From Pseudeuparius sepicola (lineage: Eukaryota; Arthropoda; Insecta; Coleoptera; Anthribidae), in assembly GCA_963920635.1 (NCBI GenBank), contig OY987298.1:142078257-142142256 (forward strand): a stretch of 64,000 bases of DNA, given 5' to 3'. The notes beneath the pieces were generated by a model. The model saw nothing but the letters and a program-made list of their open reading frames with translations, had not been told where the DNA came from and ran no database searches. Within the stretch, counting starts at the first letter, position 1; each line of letters opens with the position of its first letter. This document shows positions 33,141 to 47,300 of this stretch, in pieces. The position numbers were made by a program, and so were the translations under genes.

Positions 33141-36100
33141 TCTTGGGGGTGGAAAGGGGTGAAGACGAGGTTCGCAAATTCTGATTCTTTGTGGATAGTT
33201 AGAATAGGTGGCCTTAAACTAATTTCCGTGAAAAGAAAAGTCATGCAAGTGAAAACGGCGGTTTTCCCGATTTTTTAAAGTTTTTCGGTCTTGGGGGTGG
33301 AAAGGGGTGAAGACGAGGTTCGCAATTTCTGATTCTTTGTGGATAGTTAGAATAGGTGGCCTTAAACTAATTTCCGTGAAAATAAAAGTCATGCAAGTGA
33401 AAACGGCCGTTTTCCCGATTTTTTTAGGTTTTTCGGTCTTGGGGGTGGAAAGGGGTGAAGACGAGGTTCGCAAATTCTGATTCTTTGTGGATATTTAGAA
33501 TAGGTGGCCTTAAACTAATTTCCGTGAAAATAAAAGTCATGCAAGTGAAAACGGCCGTTTTCCCGATTTTTTTAGGTTTTTCGGTCTTGGGGGTGGAAAG
33601 GGGTGAAGACGAGGTTCGCAAATTCTGATTCTTTGTGGATAGTTAGAATAGGTGGCCTTAAACTAATTTCCGTGAAAAGAAAAGTCATGCAAGTGAAAAC
33701 GGCGGTTTTCCCGATTTTTTTAAGTTTTTCGGTCTTGGGGGTGGAAAGGGGTGAAGACGAGGTTCGCAAATTCTGATTCTTTGTGGATAGTTAGAATAGG
33801 TGGCCTTAAACTAATTTCCGTGAAAATAAAAGTCATGCAAGTGAAAACGGCCGTTTTCCCGATTTTTTTAGGTTTTTCGGTCTTGGGGGTGGAAAGGGGT
33901 GAAGACGAGGTTCGCAAATTCTGATTCTTTGTTGATAGTTAGAATAGGTGGCCTTAAACTAATTTCCGTGAAAAGAAAAGTCATGCAAGTGAAAACGGCG
34001 GTTTTCCCGATTTTTTTAAGTTTTTCGGTCTTGGGGGTGGAAAGGGGTGAAGACGAGGTTCGCAAATTCTGATTCTTTGTGGATAGTTAGAATAGGTGGC
34101 CTTAAACTAATTTCCGTGAAAATAAAAGTCATGCAAGTGAAAACGGCGGTTTTCCCGATTTTTTTACGTTTTTCGGTCTTGAGGGTGGAAAGGGGTGAAG
34201 ACGAGGTTCGCAAATTCTGATTCTTTGTGGATAGTTAGAATAGGTGGCCTTAAACTAATTTCCGTGAAAAGAAAAGTCATGCAAGTGAAAACGGCGGTTT
34301 CCCCGATTTTTTAAAGTTTTTCGGTCTTGGGGGTGGAAAGGGGTGAAGACGAGGTTCGCAAATTCTGATTCTTTGTGGATAGTTAGAATAGGTGGCCTTA
34401 AACTAATTTCCGTGAAAATAAAAGTCATGCAAGTGAAAACGGCCGTTTTCCCGATTTTTTTAGATTTTTCGGTCTTGGGGGTGGAAAGGGGTGAAGACGA
34501 GGTTCGCAAATTCTGATTCTTTGTGGATAGTTAGAATAGGTGGCCTTAAACTAATTTCCGTGAAAAGGAAAGTCATGCAAGTGAAAACGGCGGTTTTCCC
34601 GATTTTTTTAAGTTTTTCGGTCTTGGGGGTGGAAAGGGGTGAAGACGAGGTTCGCAAATTCTGATTCTTTGTGGATAGTTAGAATAGGTGGCATTAAACT
34701 AATTTCCGTGAAAATAAAAGTCATGCAAGTGAAAACGGCCGTTTTCCCGATTTTTTTAGGTTTTTCGGTCTTGGGGGTGGAAAGGGGTGAAGACGAGGTT
34801 CGCAAATTCTGATTCTTTGTTGATAGTTAGAATAGGTGGCCTTAAACTAATTTCCGTGAAAAGAAAAGTCATGCAAGTGAAAACGGCGGTTTTCCCGATT
34901 TTTTTAAGTTTTTCGGTCTTGGGGGTGGAAAGGGGTGAAGACGAGGTTCGCAAATTCTGATTCTTTGTGGATAGTTAGAATAGGTGGCCTTAAACTAATT
35001 TCCGTAAAAAGAAAAGTCATGCAAGTGAAAACGGCGGTTTCCCCGATTTTTTTACGTTTTTCGGTCTTGGGGGTGGAAAGGGGTGAAGACGAGGTTCGCA
35101 AATTCTGATTATTTGTGGATAGTTAGAATAGGTGGCCTTAAACTAATTTCCGTGAAAAGAAAAGTCATGCAAGTGAAAACGGCGGTTTTCCCGATTTTTT
35201 AAAGTTTTTCGGTCTTGGGGGTGGAAAGGGGTGAAGACGAAGTTCGCAAATTCTGATTCTTTGTGGATAGTTAGAATAGGTGGCCTTAAACTAATTTCCG
35301 TGAAAAGAAAAGTCATGCAAGTGAAAACGGCGGTTTCCCCGATTTTTTAAAGTTTTTCGGTCTTGGGGGTGGAAAGGGGTGAAGACGAGGTTCGCAAATT
35401 CTGATTCTTTGTGGATAGTTAGAATAGGTGGCCTTAAACTAATTTCCGTGAAAATAAAAGTCATGCAAGTGAAAACGGCGGTTTTCCCGATTTTTTTACG
35501 TTTTTCGGTCTTGAGGGTGGAAAGGGGTGAAGACGAGGTTCGCAAATTCTGATTCTTTGTGGATAGTTAGAATAGGTGGCCTTAAACTAATTTCCGTGAA
35601 AAGAAAAGTCATGCAAGTGAAAACGGCGGTTTCCCCGATTTTTTAAAGTTTTTCGGTCTTGGGGGTGGAAAGGGGTGAAGACGAGGTTCGCAAATTCTGA
35701 TTCTTTGTGGATAGTTAGAATAGGTGGCCTTAAACTAATTTCCGTGAAAAGAAAAGTCATGCAAGTGAAAACGGCGGTTTTCCTGATTTTTTTACGTTTT
35801 TCGGTCTTGAGGGTGGAAAGGGGTGAAGACGAGGTTCGCAAATTCTGATTCTTTGTGGATAGTTAGAATAGGTGGCCTTAAACTAATTTCCGTGAAAAGA
35901 AAAGTCATGCAAGTGAAAACGGCGGTTTTCCCGATTTTTTAAAGTTTTTCGGTCTTGGGGGTGGAAAGGGGTGAAGACGAGGTTCGCAAATTCTGATTCT
36001 TTGTGGATAGTTAGAATAGGTGGCCTTAAACTAATTTCCGTGAAAAGAAAAGTCATGCAAGTGAAAACGGCGGTTTTCCCGATTTTTTTACGTTTTTCGG

Positions 36101-36545
36101 TCTTGAGGGTGGAAAGGGATGAAGACGAGGTTCGCAAATTCTGATTCTTTGTGGATAGTTAGAATAGGTGGCCTTAAACTAATTTCCGTGAAAAGAAAAG
36201 TCATGCAAGTGAAAACGGCGGTTTTCCCGATTTTTTAAAGTTTTTCGGTCTTGGGGGTGGAAAGGGGTGAAGACGAGGTTCGCAAATTCTGATTCTTTGT
36301 GGATAGTTAGAATAGGTGGCCTTAAACTAATTTCCGTGAAAATAAAAGTCATGCAAGTGAAAACGGCCGTTTTCCCGATTTTTTTAGATTTTTCGGTCTT
36401 GGGGGTGGAAAGGGGTGAAGACGAGGTTCGCAAATTCTGATTCTTTGTGGATAGTTAGAATAGGTGGCCTTAAACTAATTTCCGTGAAAAGAAAAGTCAT
36501 GCAAGTGAAAACGGCGGTTTTCCCGATTTTTTAAAGTTTTTCGGT
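33141..36545 (+). repeat. 23-monomer higher-order unit, oldest copy
   Basis: Matches 44344-47747 at an offset of 11203 bp and 47748-51151 at 14607 bp. Shared rare marks include TTTGTTGATAG near 33932, TTTAGATTTTTCGG near 34463, GGTGGCATTAAAC near 34690, TTCCGTAAAAAG near 35005, GACGAAGTTCG near 35238, TTTTCCTGATT near 35781 and AAAGGGATGAAG near 36115. It lacks TTCCTTGTGG and AAAGAGGTG, which the other two copies share, so it branched first. Confidence 0.9.
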
Positions 36546-39500
36546 CTTGGGGGTGGAAAGGGGTGAAGACGAGGTTCGCAAATTCTGATTCTTTGTGGAT
36601 AGTTAGAATAGGTGGCCTTAAACTAATTTCCGTGAAAATAAAAGTCATGCAAATGAAAACGGCCGTTTTCCCGATTTTTTTAGGTTTTTCGGTCTTGGGG
36701 GTGGAAAGGGGTGAAGACGAGGTTCGCAAATTCTGATTCTTTGTGGATAGTTAGAATAGGTGGCCTTAAACTAATTTCCGTGAAAAGAAAAGTCATGCAA
36801 GTGAAAACGGCGGTTTTCCCGATTTTTTTAAGTTTTTCGGTCTTGGGGGTGGAAAAGGGTGAAGACGAGGTTCGCAAATTCTGATTCTTTGTGGATAGTT
36901 AGAATAGGTGGCCTTAAACTAATTTCCGTGAAAAGAAAAGTCATGCAAGTGAAAACGGAGGTTTTCCCGATTTTTTAAAGTTTTTCGGTCTTGGGGGTGG
37001 AAAGGGGTGAAGACGAGGTTCGCAAATTCTGTGAAAATAAAAGTCATGCAAGTGAAAACGGCCGTTTTCCCGATTTTTTTAGGTTTTTCGGTCTTGGGGG
37101 TGGAAAGGGGTGAAGACGAGGTTCGCAAATTCTGATTCTTTGTGGATAGTTAGAATAGGTGGCCTTAAACTAATTTCCGTGAAAATAAAAGTCATGCAAG
37201 TGAAAACGGCGGTTTCCCCGATTTTTTTACGTTTTTCGGTCTTGGGGGTGGAAAGGGGTGAAGACGAGGTTCGCAAATTCTGATTATTTGTGGATAGTTA
37301 GAATAGGTGGCCTTAAACTAATTTCCGTGAAAAGAAAAGTCATGCAAGTGAAAACGGCGGTTTTCCCGATTTTTTAAAGTTTTTCGGTCTTGGGGGTGGA
37401 AAGGGGTGAAGACGAGGTTCGCAAATTCTGATTCTTTGTGGATAGTTAGAATAGGTGGCCTTAAACTAATTTCCGTGAAAAGAAAAGTCTTGCAAGTGAA
37501 AACGGCGGTTTCCCCGATTTTTTAAAGTTTTTCGGTCTTGGGGGTGGAAAGGGGTGAAGACGAGGTTCGCAAATTCTGATTCTTTGTGGATAGGTAGAAT
37601 AGGTGGCCTTAAACTAATTTCCGTGAAAATAAAAGTCATGCAAGTGAAAACGGCGGTTTTCCCGATTTTTTTACGTTTTTCGGTCTTGAGGGTGGAAAGG
37701 GGTGAAGACGAGGTTCGCAAATTCTGATTCTTTGTGGATAGTTAGAATAGGTGGCCTTAAACTAATTTCCGTGAAAAGAAAAGTCATGCAAGTGAAAACG
37801 GCGGTTTCCCCGATTTTTTAAAGTTTTTCGGTCTTGGGGGTGGAAAGGGGTGAAGACGAGGTTCGCAAATTCTGATTCTTTGTGAATAGTTAGAATAGGT
37901 GGCCTTAAACTAATTTCCGTGAAAAGAAAAGTCATGCAAGTGAAAACGGCGGTTTTCCCGATTTTTTAAAGTTTTTCGGTCTTGGGGGTGGAAAGGGGTG
38001 AAGACGAGGTTCGCAAATTCTGATTCTTTGTGGATAGTTAGAATAGGTGGCCTTAAACTAATTTCCGTGAAAATAAAAGTCATGCAAGTGAAAACGGCCG
38101 TTTTCCCGATTTTTTTAGGTTTTTCGGTCTTGGTGGTGGAAAGGGGTGAAGACGAGGTTCGCAAATTCTGATTCTTTGTGGATAGTTAGAATAGGTGGCC
38201 TTAAACTAATTTCCGTGAAAAGAAAAGTCATGCAAGTGAAAACGGCGGTTTTCCCGATTTTTTAAAGTTTTTCGGTCTTGGGGGTGGAAAGGGGTGAAGA
38301 CGAGGTTCGCAAATTCTGATTCTTTGTGGATAGTTAGAATAGGTGGCCTTAAACTAATTTCCGTGAAAAGAAAAGTCATGCAAGTGAAAACGGCGGTTTT
38401 CCCGATTTTTTAAAGTTTTTCGGTCTTGGGGGTGGAAAGGGGTGAAGACGAGGATCGCAAATTCTGATTCTTTGTGGATAGTTAGAATAGGTGGCCTTAA
38501 ACTAATTTCCGTGAAAATAAAAGTCATGCAAGTGAAAACGGCCGTTTTCCCGATTTTTTTAGGTTTTTCGGTCTTGGGGGTGGAAAGGGGTGAAGACGAG
38601 GTTCGCAAATTCTGATTCTTTGTGGATAGTTAGAATAGGTGGCCTTAAACTAATTTCCGTGAAAAGAAAAGTCATGCAAGTGAAAACGGCGGTTTCCCCG
38701 ATTTTTTAAAGTTTTTCGGTCTTGGGGGTGGAAAGGGGTGAAGACGAGGTTCGCAAATTCTGATTCTTTGTGGATAGTTAGAATAGGTGGCCTTAAACTA
38801 ATTTCCGTGAAAAGAAAAGTCATGCAAGTGAAAACGGCGGTTTTCCCGATTTTTTAAAGTTTTTCGGTCTTGGGGGTGGAAAGGGGTGAAGACGAGGTTC
38901 GCAAATTCTGATTCTTTGTGGATAGTTAGAATAGGTGGCCTTAAACTAATTTCCGTGAAAATAAAAGTCATGCAAGTGAAAACGGCCGTTTCCCCGATTT
39001 TTTTACGTTTTTCGGTCTTGGGGGTGGAAAGGGGTGAAGACGAGGTTCGCAAATTCTGATTATTTGTGGATAGTTAGAATAGGTGGCCTTAAACTAATTT
39101 CCGTGAAAAGAAAAGTCATGCAAGTGAAAACGGCGGTTTTCCCGATTTTTTAAAGTTTTTCGGTCTTGGGGGTGGAAAGGGGTGAAGACGAGGTTCGCAA
39201 ATTCTGATTCTTTGTGGATAGTTAGAATAGGTGGCCTTAAACTAATTTCCGTGAAAAGAAAAGTCATGCAAGTGAAAACGGCGGTTTTCCCGATTTTTTA
39301 AAGTTTTTCGGTCTTGGGGGTGGAAAGGGGTGAAGACGAGGTTCGCAAATTCTGATTCTTTGTGGATAGTTAGAATAGGTGGCCTTAAACTAATTTCCGT
39401 GAAAATAAAAGTCATGCAAGTGAAAACGGCCGTTTTCCCGATTTTTTTAGGTTTTTCGGTCTTGGGGGTGGAAAGGGGTGAAGACGAGGTTCGCAAATTC

Positions 39501-42500
39501 TGATTCTTTGTGGATAGTTAGAATAGGTGGCCTTAAACTAATTTCCGTGAAAAGAAAAGTCATGCAAGTGAAAACGGCGGTTTTCCCGATTTTTTAAAGT
39601 TTTTCGGTCTTGGGGGTGGAAAGGGGTGAAGACGAGGTTCGCAAATTCTGATTCTTTGTGGATAGTTAGAATAGGTGGCCTTAAACTAATTTCCGTGAAA
39701 AGAAAAGTCATGCAAGTGAAAACGGCGGTTTCCCCGATTTTTTAAAGTTTTTCGGTCTTGGGGGTGGAAAGGGGTGAAGACGAGGTTCGCAAATTCTGAT
39801 TCTTTGTGGATAGTTAGAATAGGTGGCCTTAAACTAATTTCCGTGAAAAGAAAAGTCATGCAAGTGAAAACGGCGGTTTTCCCGATTTTTTAAAGTTTTT
39901 CGGTCTTGGGGGTGGAAAGGGGTGAAGACGAGGTTCGCAAATTCTGATTCTTTGTGGATAGTTAGAATAGGTGGCCTTAAACTAATTTCCGTGAAAAGAA
40001 AAGTCATGCAAGTGAAAACGGCGGTTTCCCCGATTTTTTAAAGTTTTTCGGTCTTGGGGGTGGAAAGGGGTGAAGACGAGGTTCGCAAATTCTGATTCTT
40101 TGTGGATAGTTAGAATAGGTGGCCTTAAACTAATTTCCGTGAAAATAAAAGTTATGCAAGTGAAAACGGCGGTTTCCCCGATTTTTTAAAGTTTTTCGGT
40201 CTTGGGGGTGGAAAGGGGTGAAGACGAGGTTCGCAAATTCTGATTCTTTGTGGATAGTTAGAATAGGTGGCCTTAAACTAATTTCCCTGAAAATAAAAGT
40301 CATGCAAGTGAAAACGGCCGTTTTCCCGATTTTTTTAGGTTTGTCGGTCTTGGGGGTGGAAAGGGGTGAAGACGAGGTTCGCAAATTCTGATTCTTTGTG
40401 GATAGTTAGAATAGGTGGCCTTAAACTAATTTCCGTGAAAAGAAAAGTCATGCAAGTGAAAACGGCGGTTTTCCCGATTTTTTAAAGTTTTTCGGTCTTG
40501 GGGGTGGAAAGGGGTGAAGACGAGGTTCGCAAATTCTGATTCTTTGTGGATAGTTAGAATAGGTGGCCTTAAACTAATTTCCGTGAAAATAAAAGTCATG
40601 CAAGTGAAAACGGCCGTTTCCCCGATTTTTTTACGTTTTTCGGTATTGGGGGTAAAAAGGGGTGAAGACGAGGTTCGCAAATTCTGATTATTTGTGGATA
40701 GTTAGAATAGGTGGCCTTAAACTAATTTCCGTGAAAAGAAAAGTCATGCAAGTGAAAACGGCGGTTTTCCCGATTTATTAAAGTTTTTCGGTCTTGGGGG
40801 TGGAAAGGGGTGAAGACGAGGTTCGCAAATTCTGATTCTTTGTGGATAGTTAGAATAGGTGGCCTTAAACTAATTTCCGTGAAAAGAAAAGTCATGCAAG
40901 TGAAAACGGCGGTTTTCCCGATTTTTTAAAGATTTTCGGTCTTGGGGGTGGAAAGGGGTGAAGACGAGGTTCGCAAATTCTGATTCTTTGTGGATAGTTA
41001 GAATAGGTGGCCTTAAACTAATTTCCGTGAAAATAAAAGTCATGCAAGTGAAAATGGCCGTTTTCCCGATTTTTTTAGGTTTTTCGGTCTTGGGGGTGGA
41101 AAGGGGTGAAGACGAGGTTCGCAAATTCTGATTCTTTGTGGATAGTTAGAATAGGTGGCCTTAAAGTAATTTCCGTGAAAAGAAAAGTCATGCAAGTGAA
41201 AACGGCGGTTTTCCCGATTTTTTAAAGTTTTTCGGTCTTGGGGGTGGAAAGGGGTGAAGACGAGGTTCGCAAATTCTGATTATTTGTGGATAGTTAGAAT
41301 AGGTGGCCTTAAACTAATTTCCGTGAAAAGAAAAGTCATGCAAGTGAAAACGGCGGTTTCCCCGATTTTTTAAAGTTTTTCGGTCTTGGGGGTGGAAAGG
41401 GGTGAAGACGAGGTTCGCAAATTCTGATTCTTTGTGGATAGTTAGAATAGGTGGCCTTAAACTAATTTCCGTGAAAATAAAAGTCATGCAAGTGAAAACG
41501 GCGGTTTCCCCGATTTTTTTACGTTTTTCGGTCTTGAGGGTGGAAAGGGGTGAAGACGAGGTTCGCAAATTCTGATTCTTTGTGGATAGTTAGAATAGGT
41601 GGCCTTAAACTAATTTCCGTGAAAAGAAAAGTCATGCAAGTGAAAACGGCGGTTTCCCCGATTTTTTAAAGTTTTTCGGTCTTGGGGGTGGAAAGGGGTG
41701 AAGACGAGGTTCGCAAATTCTGATTCTTTGTGGATAGTTAGAATAGGTGGCCTTAAACTAATTTCCGTGAAAAGAAAAGTCATGCAAGTGAAAACGGCGG
41801 TTTTCCCGATTTTTTTACGTTTTTCGGTCTTGAGGGTGGAAAGGGGTGAAGACGAGGTTCGCAAATTCTGATTCTTTGTGGATAGTTAGAATAGGTGGCA
41901 TTAAACTAATTTCCGTGAAAAGAAAAGTCATGCAAGTGAAAACGGCGGTTTTCCCGATTTTTTAAAGTTTTTCGGTCTTGGGGGTGGAAAGGGGTGAAGA
42001 CGAGGTTCGCAAATTCTGATTCTTTGTGGATAGTTAGAATAGGTGGCCTTAAACTAATTTCCGTGAAAATAAAAGTCATGCAAGTGAAAACGGCCGTTTT
42101 CCCGATTTTTTTAGGTTTTTCGGTCTTGGGGGTGGAAAGGGGTGAAGACGAGGTTCGCAAATTCTGATTCTTTGTGGATAGTTAGAATAGGTGGCCTTAA
42201 ACTAATTTCCGTGAAAAGAAAAGTCATGCAAGTGAAAACGGCGGTTTTCCCGATTTTTTAAAGTTTTTCGGTCTTGGGGGTGGAAAGGGGTGAAGACGAG
42301 GTTCGCAAATTCTGATTCTTTGTGGATAGTTAGAATAGGTGGCCTTAAACTAATTTCCGTGAAAATAAAAGTCATGCAAGTGAAAACGGCCGTTTCCCCG
42401 ATTTTTTTACGTTTTTCGGTCTTGGGGGTGGAAAGGGGTGAAGACGAGGTTCGCAAATTCTGATTATTTGTGGATAGTTAGAATAGGTGGCCTTAAACTA

Positions 42501-44343
42501 ATTTCCGTGAAAAGAAAAGTCATGCAAGTGAAAACGGCGGTTTTCCCGATTTTTTTACGTTTTTCGGTCTTGGGGGTGGAAAGGGGTGAAGACGAGGTTC
42601 GCAAATTCTGATTATTTGTGGATAGTTAGAATAGGTGGCCTTAAACTAATTTCCGTGAAAATAAAAGTCATGCAAGTGAAAACGGCCGTTTTCCCGATTT
42701 TTTTAGGTTTTTCGGTCTTGGGGGTGGAAAGGGGTGAAGACGAGGTTCGCAAATTCTGATTCTTTGTGGATAGTTAGAATAGGTGGCCTTAAACTAATTT
42801 CCGTGAAAATAAAAGTCATGCAAGTGAAAACGGCGGTTTCCCCGATTTTTTTACGTTTTTCGGTCTTGGGGATGGAAAGGGGTGAAGACGAGGTTCGCAA
42901 ATTCTGATTATTTGTGGATAGTTAGAATAGGTGGCCTTAAACTAATTTCCGTGAAAAGAAAAGTCATGCAAGTGAAAACGGCAGTTTTCCCGATTTTTTA
43001 AAGTTTTTCGGTCTTGGGGGTGGAAAGGGGTGAAGACGAGGTTCGCAAATTCTGATTCTTTGTGGATAGTTAGAATAGGTGGCCTTAAACTAATTTCCGT
43101 GAAAAGAAAAGTCATGCAAGTGAAAACGGCTGTTTTCCCGATTTTTTTACGTTTTTCGGTCTTGAGGGTGGAAAGGGGTGAAGACGAGGTTCGCAAATTC
43201 TGATTCTTTGTGGATAGTTAGAATAGGTGGCTTTAAACTAATTTCCGTGAAAAGAAAAGTCATGCAAGTGAAAACGGCGGTTTCCCCGATTTTTTAAAGT
43301 TTTTCGGTCTTGGGGGTGGAAAGGGGTGAAGACGAGGTTCGCAAATTCTGATTCTTTGTGGATAGTTAGAATAGGTGGCCTTAAACTAATTTCCGTGAAA
43401 AGAAAAGTCATGCAAGTGAAAACGGCGGTTTTCCCGATTTTTTTACGTTTTTCGGTCTTGAGGGTGGAAAGGGGTGAAGACGAGGTTCGCAAATTCTGAT
43501 TCTTTGTGGATAGTTAGAATAGGTGGCCTTAAACTAATTTCCGTGAAAAGAAAAGTCATGCAAGTGAAAACGGCGGTTTTCCCGATTTTTTTACGTTTTT
43601 CGGTCTTGAGGGTGGAAAGGGGTGAAGACGAGGTTCGCAAATTCTGATTCTTTGTGGATAGTTAGAATAGGTGGCATTAAACTAATTTCCGTGAAAAGAA
43701 AAGTCATGCAAGTGAAAACGGCGGTTTTCCCGATTTTTTAAAGTTTTTCGGTCTTGGGGGTGGAAAGGGGTGAAGACGAGGTTCGCAAATTCTGATTCTT
43801 TGTGGATAGTTAGAATAGGTGGCCTTAAACTAATTTCCGTGAAAATAAAAGTCATGCAAGTGAAAACGGCCGTTTTCCCGATTTTTTTAGGTTTTTCGGT
43901 CTTGGGGGTGGAAAGGGGTGAAGACGAGGTTCGCAAATTCTGATTCTTTGTGGATAGTTAGAATAGGTGGCCTTAAACTAATTTCCGTGAAAAGAAAAGT
44001 CATGCAAGTGAAAACGGCGGTTTTCCCGATTTTTTAAAGTTTTTCGGTCTTGGGGGTGGAAAGGGGTGAAGACGAGGTTCGCAAATTCTGATTCTTTGTG
44101 GATAGTTAGAATAGGTGGCCTTAAACTAATTTCCGTGAAAATAAAAGTCATGCAAGTGAAAACGGCCGTTTTCCCGATTTTTTTAGGTTTTTCGGTCTTG
44201 GGGGTGGAAAGGGGTGAAGACGAGGTTCGCAAATTCTGATTCTTTGTGGATATTTAGAATAGGTGGCCTTAAACTAATTTCCGTGAAAATAAAAGTCATG
44301 CAAGTGAAAACGGCCGTTTTCCCGATTTTTTTAGGTTTTTCGG
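36546..44343 (+). repeat. Dimer-rich satellite segment, first copy of a large duplication
   Basis: About 53 monomers, mostly alternating TTTTTTAAAG and TTTTTTTAGG or TTTTTTTACG types with a 296-bp period. It is copied at 51.2-58.4 kb (offsets 14311, 14459 and 14458 bp). Shared rare marks include a 45-bp deletion at about 37031, ATAGGTAGAAT near 37592, TTGGTGGTGG near 38132, GAGGATCGC near 38453, AAAGTTATGC near 40150, GTATTGGGGGTAAAAAGG near 40645 and GGCTTTAAAC near 43231. Two monomers near 36.5-36.9 kb are absent from the other copy. Confidence 0.88.
37011..37040 (+). other. Monomer with a 45-bp internal deletion, copy 1
   Basis: The sequence jumps from CGCAAATTCTG straight to TGAAAATAAAAG, losing 45 bp that normally carry the GTGGATAGTTAG and CCTTAAACTAA part. 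The junction lies between similar short stretches (TTCTG and TTCCG), which suggests microhomology-mediated deletion. The same junction recurs at about 51342. Confidence 0.93.
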
Positions 44344-47300
44344 TCTTGGGGGTGGAAAGGGGTGAAGACGAGGTTCGCAAATTCTGATTCTTTGTGGATA
44401 GTTAGAATAGGTGGCCTTAAACTAATTTCCGTGAAAAGAAAAGTCATGCAAGTGAAAACGGCGGTTTTCCCGATTTTTTAAAGTTTTTCGGTCTTGGGGG
44501 TGGAAAGGGGTGAAGACGAGGTTCGCAATTTCTGATTCCTTGTGGATAGTTAGAATAGGTGACCTTAAACTAATTTCCGTGAAAATAAAAGTCATGCAAG
44601 TGAAAACGGCCGTTTTCCCGATTTTTTTAGGTTTTTCGGTCTTGGGGGTGGAAAGGGGTGAAGACGAGGTTCGCAAATTCTGATTCTTTGTGGATATTTA
44701 GAATAGGTGGCCTTAAACTAATTTCCGTGAAAATAAAAGTCATGCAAGTGAAAACGGCCGTTTTCCCGATTTTTTTAGGTTTTTCGGTCTTGGGGGTGGA
44801 AAGGGGTGAAGACGAGGTTCGCAAATTCTGATTCTTTGTGGATAGTTAGAATAGGTGGCCTTAAACTAATTTCCGTGAAAAGAAAAGTCATGCAAGTGAA
44901 AACGGCGGTTTTCCCGATTTTTTTAAGTTTTTCGGTCTTGGGGGTGGAAAGGGGTGAAGACGAGGTTCGCAAATTCTGATTCTTTGTGGATAGTTAGAAT
45001 AGGTGGCCTTAAACTAATTTCCGTGAAAATAAAAGTCATGCAAGTGAAAACGGCCGTTTTCCCGATTTTTTTAGGTTTTTCGGTCTTGGGGGTGGAAAGG
45101 GGTGAAGACGAGGTTCGCAAATTCTGATTCTTTGTTGATAGTTAGAATAGGTGGCCTTAAACTAATTTCCGTGAAAAGAAAAGTCATGCAAGTGAAAACG
45201 GCGGTTTTCCCGATTTTTTTAAGTTTTTCGGTCTTGGGGGTGGAAAGGGGTGAAGACGAGGTTCGCAAATTCTGATTCTTTGTGGATAGTTAGAATAGGT
45301 GGCCTTAAACTAATTTCCGTGAAAATAAAAGTCATGCAAGTGAAAACGGCGGTTTTCCCGATTTTTTTACGTTTTTCGGTCTTGAGGGTGGAAAGGGGTG
45401 AAGACGAGGTTCGCAAATTCTGATTCTTTGTGGATAGTTAGAATAGGTGGCCTTAAACTAATTTCCGTGAAAAGAAAAGTCATGCAAGTGAAAACGGCGG
45501 TTTCCCCGATTTTTTAAAGTTTTTCGGTCTTGGGGGTGGAAAGGGGTGAAGACGAGGTTCGCAAATTCTGATTCTTTGTGGATAGTTAGAATAGGTGGCC
45601 TTAAACTAATTTCCGTGAAAATAAAAGTCATGCAAGTGAAAACGGCCGTTTTCCCGATTTTTTTAGATTTTTCGGTCTTGGGGGTGGAAAGGGGTGAAGA
45701 CGAGGTTCGCAAATTCTGATTCTTTGTGGATAGTTAGAATAGGTGGCCTTAAACTAATTTCCGTGAAAAGAAAAGTCATGCAAGTGAAAACGGCGGTTTT
45801 CCCGATTTTTTTAAGTTTTTCGGTCTTGGGGGTGGAAAGGGGTGAAGACGAGGTTCGCAAATTCTGATTCTTTGTGGATAGTTAGAATAGGTGGCATTAA
45901 ACTAATTTCCGTGAAAATAAAAGTCATGCAAGTGAAAACGGCCGTTTTCCCGATTTTTTTAGGTTTTTCGGTCTTGGGGGTGGAAAGGGGTGAAGACGAG
46001 GTTCGCAAATTCTGATTCTTTGTTGATAGTTAGAATAGGTGGCCTTAAACTAATTTCCGTGAAAAGAAAAGTCATGCAAGTGAAAACGGCGGTTTTCCCG
46101 ATTTTTTTAAGTTTTTCGGTCTTGGGGGTGGAAAGGGGTGAAGACGAGGTTCGCAAATTCTGATTCTTTGTGGATAGTTAGAATAGGTGGCCTTAAACTA
46201 ATTTCCGTAAAAAGAAAAGTCATGCAAGTGAAAACGGCGGTTTCCCCGATTTTTTTACGTTTTTCGGTCTTGGGGGTGGAAAGGGGTGAAGACGAGGTTC
46301 GCAAATTCTGATTATTTGTGGATAGTTAGAATAGGTGGCCTTAAACTAATTTCCGTGAAAAGAAAAGTCATGCAAGTGAAAACGGCGGTTTTCCCGATTT
46401 TTTAAAGTTTTTCGGTCTTGGGGGTGGAAAGGGGTGAAGACGAAGTTCGCAAATTCTGATTCTTTGTGGATAGTTAGAATAGGTGGCCTTAAACTAATTT
46501 CCGTGAAAAGAAAAGTCATGCAAGTGAAAACGGCGGTTTCCCCGATTTTTTAAAGTTTTTCGGTCTTGGGGGTGGAAAGGGGTGAAGACGAGGTTCGCAA
46601 ATTCTGATTCTTTGTGGATAGTTAGAATAGGTGGCCTTAAACTAATTTCCGTGAAAATAAAAGTCATGCAAGTGAAAACGGCGGTTTTCCCGATTTTTTT
46701 ACGTTTTTCGGTCTTGAGGGTGGAAAGGGGTGAAGACGAGGTTCGCAAATTCTGATTCTTTGTGGATAGTTAGAATAGGTGGCCTTAAACTAATTTCCGT
46801 GAAAAGAAAAGTCATGCAAGTGAAAACGGCGGTTTCCCCGATTTTTTAAAGTTTTTCGGTCTTGGGGGTGGAAAGGGGTGAAGACGAGGTTCGCAAATTC
46901 TGATTCTTTGTGGATAGTTAGAATAGGTGGCCTTAAACTAATTTCCGTGAAAAGAAAAGTCATGCAAGTGAAAACGGCGGTTTTCCTGATTTTTTTACGT
47001 TTTTCGGTCTTGAGGGTGGAAAGAGGTGAAGACGAGGTTCGCAAATTCTGATTCTTTGTGGATAGTTAGAATAGGTGGCCTTAAACTAATTTCCGTGAAA
47101 AGAAAAGTCATGCAAGTGAAAACGGCGGTTTTCCCGATTTTTTAAAGTTTTTCGGTCTTGGGGGTGGAAAGGGGTGAAGACGAGGTTCGCAAATTCTGAT
47201 TCTTTGTGGATAGTTAGAATAGGTGGCCTTAAACTAATTTCCGTGAAAAGAAAAGTCATGCAAGTGAAAACGGCGGTTTTCCCGATTTTTTTACGTTTTT